From Oryza sativa Japonica Group (taxonomy: Eukaryota; Streptophyta; Magnoliopsida; Poales; Poaceae), in the NCBI RefSeq assembly GCF_034140825.1, contig NC_089036.1, forward strand, positions 27,541,001 through 27,605,000: a DNA stretch of 64,000 nucleotides. The letters run 5' to 3'. Position 1 is the stretch's first letter; each line of letters begins with the position of its first letter. The notes below the pieces were generated by a model. It was not told where the DNA came from. It saw nothing but the letters and a program-made list of their open reading frames with translations, and ran no database searches. The position numbers were made by a program, and so were the translations under genes. Below are positions 57,455 through 64,000 of this stretch, piece after piece.

Positions 57455-57778
57455 CTACGACATTCGACCGGTGCGTGAGGCCCTCGGCTTGCCCGAGTGA
57501 GTCGAACCCGCCGATGAACGCTGCGGCTGGCGGGAAAGGAATGGCGCGTAACGGCCATCGGTGGCAGAGCGTCGGAGGAGGATCACGTCGACGTCGGATG
57601 CCGCGACGTCGGGGCTCCAGGTTAGGTCGACGAAGGGCAGCGACTCCCAGCAGCCCCACCATGCACATGAGAGCACCGAGGTGCGAACCACCTCGTAGAT
57701 GTGAAGGCGGTCGATGATGTTGTCGAGGACTTCGACGTGGAGCGCACCCAGCGCATCCGGCGGCAACTCCGCCTTCAC
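57455..57778 (-). pseudogene. F-box gene fragment
   Basis: The minus-strand frame includes LPPDALGALHVEVLDNIIDR LHIYEVVRTSVL in two steps, then WESLPFVDLTW and ASDVDVILLRRSA. This is the start of a grass F-box/LRR-type protein (helix pair LDNIIDRLH...VVRTSVLSCAW, where the parent family has LSRAWRRRW). Only about 75 recognisable residues remain, with no LRR part. F-box proteins are substrate adaptors of SCF ubiquitin ligases; this piece cannot be functional alone. It lies antisense to the helicase fragment in the same patchwork element. Confidence 0.65.
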
Positions 57779-57934
57779 CGCCGCTAGCTGCCTCTTCTAG
57801 GTGGGCAGGGAGGCTACCATTTCTTAGTGCTTTTCCCAAATTCGCGTGCGTGCGTCCCCGTCTTACCCTGCGTGCTTTGCTTCCTCCCTTCCAGAAACCC
57901 TCTTCCGCCTCCATCACCACGAAGCCTGCAATCC

Positions 57935-58375
57935 ATGGAGGTCGACGGCGTAGCCCGCCCCTTCCTCCTCTTCTCCAAGCCCAAGTCCAGCAAGAAGAAA
58001 CCCAAGCAAGAAGCTGAGCCCCAGCTAGAACCCCTAAACCCTAGCTCCGCGTCATGGAGCCCGAACATTGTGACTCCAACTAGGCCCTACTGTCGTGGCC
58101 ACCACCGCCGCCGCGGAATCCGCTATGGTGCTGTCCACCTTCGTCGAACTTGGGCTATCGCAATGGCTAGTGGATGTGTGCGATTTACTAGGGGATGCAT
58201 AGCCCCATGGTCGTGCAGCGGCAGTGCATCCCGCGGGTGCTTGAGGGGAGGGACGTGTTGGGGATCGCGGAGACGGGGAGCGAGAAGACACTGCGTTCAC
58301 GCTGCCCATCTTGCACCGCCTTGGCGAGGACCCTTTTGGCGTCGCGCTGTCCTATTGAACCATGGCACCAGCAAC
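57935..58375 (+). pseudogene. DEAD-box RNA helicase fragment (RH36-like)
   Basis: ATG 57935 opens MEVDGVARPFLLFSKPKSSK, close to the start of grass DEAD-box helicases of the RH36 type. After about 45 codons the similarity jumps to other frames: STFVELGLSQWLVDVCD (about 58125-58180), then RDVLGIAETGSEKT (motif I, normally AETGSGKT, here with Glu for Gly) and LHRLGEDPFGV. Several frame changes, the altered P-loop and loss of everything after motif Ia show a dead fragment. There is no sign of an intron, so it was copied from a single-exon 5' region or from genomic DNA. Confidence 0.7.
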
Positions 58376-58400
58376 TCTGACGTCCCAAAAAGGATCATTT

Positions 58401-58700
58401 ATGGGATAAGTTTTTCTAGGAGTTTATTTGTAAAATTAGTTTTTGAAAAGGACCAAATTGTAAAAAATCCAATGTGGTTGGTTGCATGCGCCGGTGCATT
58501 AGGGTTTTCCGCCTCTAGTCAAATAGATCCTCCAGCGTAAGCTTTTTTGGCATCCAATCTCAAGTTGTTCCTACTTCAATTCTCTATTCTCTTAAGGAAC
58601 AAATTGGTATAAGTACGATAATGTATGGATAGGAAGGAGTGTAGCAGGCTAGCGGCAATATCTTTCTTAATATTTGACAATTTTAGCTTTCTGATTTATG
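58401..58700. other. Spacer, no gene seen
   Basis: AT-rich; GGACCAAATTGTAAAAAATC near 58452 is a phrase often seen at transposon edges. Confidence 0.35.
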
Positions 58701-58900
58701 GCATATTCAGATTGTAGCCAAAATGAACCTTACAAGTTTTGGCAATACCAAAATTATAGCAAGACGGCAATATTGCCAAAATTTTGGCAGGATTTCTTAT
58801 GTATTGGTCAAATTTGGCAACAAACTAAACGTATATATTTTTTTTGCAACTTTGACAAATAATGGTATGGTTGAAAATGACATCAAAGTGAACATGCCCT
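58701..58900. mobile_element. MITE, same family as 21289-21480
   Basis: GCATATTCAGATTGTAGCC at the left and GTGAACATGCCC at the right, centre GGCAATATTGCCAAAATTTTGG. Block order matches 21289-21480. Confidence 0.8.
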
Positions 58901-59118
58901 TAAACTGTATAGATTTTCTCTCGTCCATCGTTTTGTACCGCACGGTACCAGTACCATGAGGTACCAGTCTTCATCCGGCCGTTGATTGCTGAGGGGTACG
59001 ATGGGGATGGGAGTATGCGCGAGGTTCGCTCCGGTGTGGGGTCCCAACGTTTCTAGCTACGTGCGGCTTCGTTTAGGTCATCCCCATCGCATCTCACGAT
59101 ACCGTCGCCCATCGCATC

Positions 59119-59391
59119 TCACGCTAGCGCCGCCGCACGGGTGTTCATCTGAGGAGGAGGGCGAGCGCTTCTGTAACCGTCGCCGTACGGGTGGTGACAT
59201 CCTGGCAGCGCCGCGGCCGCAGGAGTCGTCGCCGCCGCCGCTGCAAGGTCCGCCGCCGCAGTGGCCGGCGGTGCAGCTGCAAGGGCCGGTGCCATACGCT
59301 TCAAGGTTCGCCGCCGCCGTGGCCGGCGCAGCAGCTGCAAGGCCGGCGCCATCCTCTGCGCCATCCGCCGCAGTGGCCAGTAAGCTTTTGT
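59119..59391 (+). repeat. GC-rich Pro-coding minisatellite within the TIR element
   Basis: GCAGCTGCAAGG(G)CCGG(T/C)GCCAT and GCCGCCGCAGTGGCCGGC-type units recur three times between 59220 and 59385, ending at a splice-donor-like CCAGTAAGC. Confidence 0.6.
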
Positions 59392-59513
59392 TTGATTTTA
59401 TTCTGCTGTTCGTTTTTTGTTTGACCGGATTTGAGTATGTTCACCATTGTTTCGCTGCAAGAAAATTTGCATAATAATACTATGAAATAACCAATGTTAC
59501 AGGAGGTTGACCA

Positions 59514-59849
59514 ATGCGATACTTTAATCTGGGTAGACCAAGATGGCATCCAAGAGTGCAGAAGGCATTCGAGAAGCTTTGGCTTGCATTGGATCGTACT
59601 AGCATGACAAATCCAACCAGGCGGCAATATGAATGGTCTAACTATATTGATAGAGCGAAAGTTGAGGAAGACAAAATGAAACTTGAATTTGAGATGGCTG
59701 CCAGGATTTTGGCTACCGAAGCAACATATAAGAAAAAAATTTCAAAGCTCAAAAAAGAGGCAGACCACGCTAGAAGTTGGTTCATGGGTTCCCTAGTTGT
59801 TATTGTAATTCTTATGTACAAGATTTCAGAGTATATGTATCACTGTTGA
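59514..59849 (+). CDS. Unrecognised coiled-coil, tail-anchored-type protein inside the TIR element
   Basis: 111-residue frame with an ATG start and TGA stop, no family recognised. It starts MRYFNLGRPRWHPRVQKAFE, has a charged, heptad-like helix at about 47-90 (EEDKMKLEFEMAARILATEA, KKKISKLKKEADHARS) and ends in one hydrophobic segment (about 91-107, FMGSLVVIVILMYKI) with a short tail: the layout of a tail-anchored membrane protein. A splice acceptor (TGTTACAG|GAGG) lies just before it and a donor (CCA|GTAAGC) about 120 bp earlier, so it may be the last exon of a captured gene with a GC-rich 5' exon; joining them directly meets a stop before this ATG, so translation would start here. Codon use is AT-rich, unlike the flanking GC-rich parts. 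Confidence 0.5.
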   Translation: MRYFNLGRPRWHPRVQKAFEKLWLALDRTSMTNPTRRQYEWSNYIDRAKVEEDKMKLEFEMAARILATEATYKKKISKLKKEADHARSWFMGSLVVIVILMYKISEYMYHC

Positions 59850-60858
59850 CTATATTATGTCTGAGCTGTACTTTGCTACCTGCAATTTAACATATCAATT
59901 TTAACAATGCTTTTCGGATTTCTCACATCTGAAATGACATCAAAATTATGAATGTGGCTGTCAGTCTCATGCATGAGTGAAGTACATCATTTTCAGATTC
60001 ACATATACCATGTTCACATACAGATAAAATAGTTAGCTTCAGCCATGTCAGTACAACTCCAAATTGCAATACATCCATCATATCTTCAATTCCAGAAATC
60101 ACCAAGCATTGCATGTACCATAAAACATACAGAAATATAAAACTAGCTGCAACCATGTCATTAAACTCATCTCTTCAATTCCAGAAGTAACCAATACCAA
60201 AACACAGCTTGAAAACGTAATATTACAGGAAAACACATCAAGATTGATTACAGTCCAATGACTCCATTATAAAATGCCTCCAATACTACAGGAACGGACA
60301 AGAGCATGACAAATTTATCAAACGTCTAGAACAAATTGTGTGCTTGTACTTCATATCCATCTCAAACATCTTCTTGTACTTTCCTGAAATTGTAAGCTTC
60401 ACTCATCCATGGCCGAACACGCACGCATACATCGAAGTCCCGCGACGATTTGGACAAGGGGAAAAAGGCGGTGTCGAGAGGAATGGATGAGGCGCCGCCG
60501 CGAAGGGGAGAATGGCAAACCGATGGTTTGCCTTCTGCAGCTCTTCCCAGAGAACCAAGGATGCGCCGCCGCCGCCGCCGCCGCCGCGAACGGGATACCA
60601 CCGCCGCCACCTAGGGTTCTGCTACTCTGCCGCGCTTCCCCAACTCAGCCAAACCTTGCACCGATCCAAAAATCCCTCCATTTACGATTATACCCTTCCA
60701 CCGTGGCTCTCTCGCGCTAACCACACCAATGACCAACAACGGTCAGGATTTTAGTATCTCATGGTACTAGTACCACGTGGTACAAAAAGAAGGACCGAAA
60801 CAACACTCTAAACTGTAACTATGGATTACTTTTAAATTTTTCATCATGTAAATAATTA

Positions 60859-61083
60859 CTACCTCTATTTCAGGTTATAAGATGTTTTAACTTTAGTTAA
60901 AGTCAAACTGATTCAAGCTTGACTAAACTTGTAAAAAAAATATTTTCAACCTAAGATAAATTTATTATAAAAATATATTTAATTATCGATTTAATGAAAC
61001 TACTTATTTATAAATTTAGTCGAATTTAAAGTAGTTTGATTTTAATCAAAGTCAAAGCGTGTTGTAACCTACAACGGAGAGGG
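60859..61083. mobile_element. Stowaway-like MITE
   Basis: CTACCTCTATTTCAGGTTAT at the left, TGTAACCTACAACGGAGAGGG at the right, TA on both sides; inner inverted TTAGTTAAAGTCAAACT and GATTTTAATCAAAGTCAAAG. Confidence 0.8.
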
Positions 61084-61085
61084 TA

Positions 61086-63542
61086 TCCCTTTAATTATTC
61101 TTTTACATTCGTCCAATCCTATCACAGTAGTTAAAGTGCTAATCTCCTTTCTACCTGACCGGGCTCACCTGGCTCTGACGAAGCATATACCTCCTTTTCA
61201 TTTGCCATGATACTTGATAAATACTCCCGACTGGTGTGCGTGCCCGACTGCCCGCATGCCTATCCTTCTTTTTGGTCTGCCTTAACTGCTTGCAAGTTCG
61301 TGTTGTCCTCTCGTTGAACTCTACAAACGCGAAGCTAACAAGTAACAACTCACGACGTAACGCGCGAGCCTAGTTTACGTGATAGACGACGCCACGAGAG
61401 GCCAAAAAAACGGAGGACAGAAAATACATCTGAAAACACCAGGCGCGTCGCGCAGTGCATGGGCACATCACTGTCGACGGCAAGCCGCCAAAACCGAACA
61501 GCCGAACACGCACACCTACTACTACGATTTCCGCGGAAACACGCCACGCGACAGCCGGCGCGTGTCTGGTACTCTGGTTTGGCCCATACAACTGTACCGT
61601 CCTCCCCTTGCGCATGCAGAGCGCCATGGCCGCTCGCGCTGCCGCGTCACCGGCCGGTATGAAACGAGACGAAGGCGCAATCTAGCAGCGCACGTACTGT
61701 ACATCCTTGCAGTTGCCGGAGGGAGGCTGCATAGCCGGCCGAGGCGTAAAGTAGCTGGCACCGTGGTGTGAACTGAAATCTCAGGGCCTCGTCGCGGTCG
61801 TTGGATTGACCTGCTACGAGCCAGCTCAGGCCGTGCGCGTTTACTGAACAGTAAATATACAGACGAAAAAAAAAATTGCAGCAGCTTTTCGTTGCCTGCA
61901 GGTCGTCTCTCTTGCGTATGACCGCACTTATCTGTCTGTCGCGAGATTTCGCACGTACACGTATCGTTCTTCTTTACCGGTATTGATGTGGTGAGCATAT
62001 CTAGGAACATATGCGAGGTAGGAACTGTGCTTTTTTTAGGTCTCAAGTCAAGCTACTAGGGAGTAGAAAGGGAGCACACACACATGATGCTCGGTTGACG
62101 AAAGCGATGGTGAATTGGTGATCTGTCCAATATTGTACAACGAATCCATCATACCTGGTTTCCCACGAACGGGATGCAAACGGAACCGAAGCTAACATAG
62201 GACACACGAGTTTCATTTGTTGTGTTGCTCCACGTCGCGTCGCCTCCAGATATATAGAATCCCATTCGCATGCCATATGTTCTGTACTTGCTGTCTTGCT
62301 TCTGTTTGCTTTTGAGGCCCACCCTAACATGTTACTTAGCTGGTGGCCTGATCAGATATGGTGCTAATCGCTGCACCCTGATTTGGACCGACTAAACGTT
62401 TTTTTGTTCGTTTCCTACATGCCTGCCAAACAGAACAAAGATAGCTGTTTGCACAGTCCATTCCAAATCTTGGCCGTGCTCCCATGCCAGTGCATGTCTT
62501 TATGACGAAATGATGACCATCTATCTAAATCACGAGATTATATGACAGTAACCAAGAAACGGACATGCCAATGGAGTGTTTAGGCAAGAGACGGAACTGA
62601 AAGCAGAGATCACATGTTGCTCGTGTATATGGATCGTTTTTTTGCGTCTATGGAGCGAAACTTTTCTCTGAAACATGGCCGGCACAAACACAACCGCCAC
62701 GACCGTGTGATCCACATTCACCAAGACCGTGAGATCCATCACAGCAATCCCACAATCACGACCGTGAGTTCCACAATTACCAAGACCTTGAGATCAGTCA
62801 GCACCACAGTGCCACTGCCACCCACAAATCACCACAACCCTGAGATCCATCACCAAGATGCTAAACTTTTCCCGTCGCCGTTACCCAATACAAAAATGGC
62901 CACTAGCCACAGCAGTTCACGTTCTCACCACACAGCCTTTTTAGTGCCCTGATTATATAATCTTCCTCGTTAATCACAGTTTCTAAATCTTAGTTACCGA
63001 ATGCTAATTCCACTTACAATCATTTTTATTTCTTTACAAAATGCTAATTGCGACACGCACTCCCGAATCCCCGCCGCTAGTCTCGCCCACAGAAGATTCG
63101 AACACATACAGAATTACACGGACCACAATCGTTTGGTTACCACTAATCACATATTCTAATTGATCCTGTTCCTGATCATGTACCGAACACCTGCCATGCC
63201 ATGCCACGTACGTGGAGTGGCCACCAAACCCCGCGCCGCTCGTTGCCGCCGGCGCGAGTGGCTGTGCCGGTACACGGAAGACGCGGCTTCCGTGCGCGCC
63301 CCGATGCGGGGGTGGCGGAAAGGAGGACAAGCGTTGGCAGCTAGCTGCGCGCCTCCACGTTGTTCCGGAACGTTCCATCGCATCGTTAACTGAAACGAGA
63401 GGCAGTATTAATCCCCTAGTTAAACTCTGGCTAAGTATAGCAGAGACGCCGGCCGAGAGGAGTGGGGGGAGAGGGAGGAGGAGGAGGAGAGTGGCTACTA
63501 GTACTAGCTATCTTTGGAGTGGGCGTTTCTTGGCCGGCGGCG
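61086..63542. other. Spacer and promoter region of the MSL gene
   Basis: No gene supported. A stretch of imperfect ACCGTGAGATCCA/CACAAT repeats lies at 62690-62860. The final ~150 bp is purine-rich leader (GGGGAGAGGGAGGAGGAGGA) of the MSL gene; no clear TATA box. Confidence 0.45.
62690..62860. repeat. Imperfect GACCGTGAGATCCAC repeat
   Basis: GACCGTG(A/T)GATCCA, GACCGTGAGTTCCACAATTA, ACCTTGAGATCAGT and CCCTGAGATCCATCACCA recur at intervals of about 30 bp. Confidence 0.6.
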
Positions 63543-64000
63543 ATGGAGCAGGTGCGGCGGAAGAGTAGCCTGAGGTCGCATGGCTCAGGCAAGTCCTCGC
63601 CGCGGGTGGGATCGGGGGTGTTCGATGAGCGGTCCGGACTGGCGGCCGATCGTGACGGCGGCGAGGAAGGGGAGGTGGTCGTGAGGATCGACGGGGAGGG
63701 GCCTTGCCGCGAGCCGTTCGCGTTCCCCGGCCAGGATGGCGGTGGGGCGGGGAATGTGAGCCCGAACACCGACTCCACGGCGAGCACGCCGCGGGGGGCG
63801 AGCAGGACGTGGTCCAGCTGGACCAACTCGCCGCGATCCCCGCCCAAGGTGAGGCGGGACGGGAGCGTTGAGTTTTGGAAGAATGATGGCGGCGGGGACG
63901 GGGGCAGCGATGGGGGTGGAGGCAGAGGCGGTGGCGGTGGCGGTGGCGGTGGCCGGCGCGCCTGCGAGGCGTTCAGCTTCAAGAACCGGGCGCCGCCGCG
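63543..64000 (+). CDS. Mechanosensitive channel of small conductance-like (MSL) protein, N-terminus (runs off window)
   Basis: Open from ATG 63543 to the window edge, 152 residues, no stop. The visible part is the cytosolic N-terminus: MEQVRRKSSLRSHGSGKSSP, then EGEVVVRIDGEGP, SPNTDSTASTPRGASRTWSS, VRRDGSVEFWKNDGG, a Gly run, and EAFSFKNRAPP. E-V-V-V-x-I-D-G-x-G...F-x-F and E-F-W are, in my knowledge, typical of the plant MSL4/5/6/10 group (plasma-membrane stretch-activated anion channels). No membrane or MscS domain lies inside the window, so the call rests on this N-terminal wording alone. Alternatives are low. The minus-strand Pro-rich frame opposite it is a shadow. Confidence 0.7.
   Translation, partial: MEQVRRKSSLRSHGSGKSSPRVGSGVFDERSGLAADRDGGEEGEVVVRIDGEGPCREPFAFPGQDGGGAGNVSPNTDSTASTPRGASRTWSSWTNSPRSPPKVRRDGSVEFWKNDGGGDGGSDGGGGRGGGGGGGGGRRACEAFSFKNRAPP

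Larger units (their letters stand above)
56521..58400. mobile_element. Pack-MULE-like patchwork, right end not found
   Basis: The left part has the wording of long Mutator-type inverted repeats (GAGGGCCCTTAACTTATCAA, GACGGCGGTTTCAGCTGACG, GACCCTACATGTTAG) and, after a nested LTR, continues GGTGGGGCCCACGGGGGC. Inside are fragments of two unrelated genes, an F-box gene on the minus strand and a DEAD-box helicase gene on the plus strand. Gathering gene pieces without transposase is the mark of a Pack-MULE. The matching right inverted repeat was not found, so its right limit is a guess. Confidence 0.55.
58931..60788. mobile_element. Unfamiliar TIR element carrying a membrane-protein ORF
   Basis: Ends are inverted partners over about 35 bp: TTTTGTACCGCACGGTACCAG...CATGAGGTAC at 58931 and, read inverted from 60788, TTTTTGTACCACGTGGTACT...CATGAGATAC. 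The TIRs are themselves nested palindromes (GGTACCAGTACC). Inside are GC-rich gene-like 5' sequence at both ends and an intact 111-codon ORF in the middle; no transposase. The superfamily is not clear and no target duplication was settled. Confidence 0.6.

Noticed and set aside
57827-58540. 237-codon plus-strand frame as an intact gene
   Set aside because: It changes out of the helicase frame after about 45 true codons; the rest is an off-frame translation of a dead fragment.
60362-60610. Minus-strand Arg-rich frame in the TIR element
   Set aside because: Encoded by a GCC-repeat tract; resembles leader sequence rather than protein.
63431-63982. Pro-rich minus-strand frame opposite the MSL start
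   Set aside because: Antisense of the Gly-rich MSL N-terminus.
1-64000. CRISPR arrays, operons, prophage or toxin systems
   Set aside because: The DNA is clearly plant nuclear; the repeats seen are transposon- or satellite-derived, without spacer structure.

Overview
This window is nuclear DNA of a grass, very probably rice (Oryza). The reasons are very GC-rich first exons next to AT-rich introns, short GT-AG introns, dense Stowaway and Tourist-like MITEs, a Cassandra TRIM, CACGTG/GGCCCA-type plant promoters, and intact plant-specific genes (YODA-type MAPKKK, CYP86A, plastid NCS1 transporter, MSL channel). All assignments come from reading the sequence; nothing was searched. Genes were split into exons by hand from GT-AG signals, frame continuity and family similarity.

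Layout. 0.1-3.4 kb: a non-autonomous Copia-type LTR retrotransposon fossil lying antisense beside, and probably in an intron of, a minus-strand YODA-like MAPKKK (exons 3.87-5.90 kb; the rest of the kinase domain is off the left edge). 8.9-10.5 kb: an intronless CYP86A fatty-acid omega-hydroxylase (minus). 11-18 kb: a gene-poor repeat zone with MITEs and a 3-kb long-TIR (Mutator-like) element that carries a Cassandra LTR blown up by internal tandem amplification. 18.7 kb: an NDR1/HIN1-like membrane protein (plus). 22.8-24.4 kb: a plastid nucleobase transporter (plus). 25.0-28.0 kb: a five-exon TMEM208/SND2 homologue (minus), sharing a compact divergent promoter with a RING protein (28.4 kb, plus) that lacks one zinc ligand. 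30.2-32.9 kb: a tiny LYR-motif (LYRM2-like) mitochondrial protein (minus) with a distant 5' exon. 33-37.6 kb: repeats and no gene. 37.7 and 43.5 kb: two paralogous small PADRE/DUF4228-like proteins (minus). 45.0 kb: a 5'-truncated LINE with perfect target-site duplication and a 117-bp triplication. 48.1-51.0 kb: a 13-exon MFS transporter (plus), convergent with a three-exon LEA2/NHL-type membrane protein (51.5-56.0 kb, minus). 56.5-58.4 kb: a Pack-MULE-like patchwork of F-box and DEAD-box helicase fragments with a nested solo LTR. 58.9-60.8 kb: an unfamiliar TIR element carrying an ORF for a coiled-coil, tail-anchored protein. 63.5 kb to the right edge: the start of an MSL-type mechanosensitive channel gene.

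The host genes do not form a pathway. They are independent housekeeping, membrane-transport and signalling genes separated by transposon-rich spacers. The least familiar material is in the mobile DNA: the amplified Cassandra LTR (15.5-17.4 kb), the TIR element with its own membrane-protein ORF (58.9-60.8 kb), and the in-frame triplicated LINE tail (45.2-45.5 kb).
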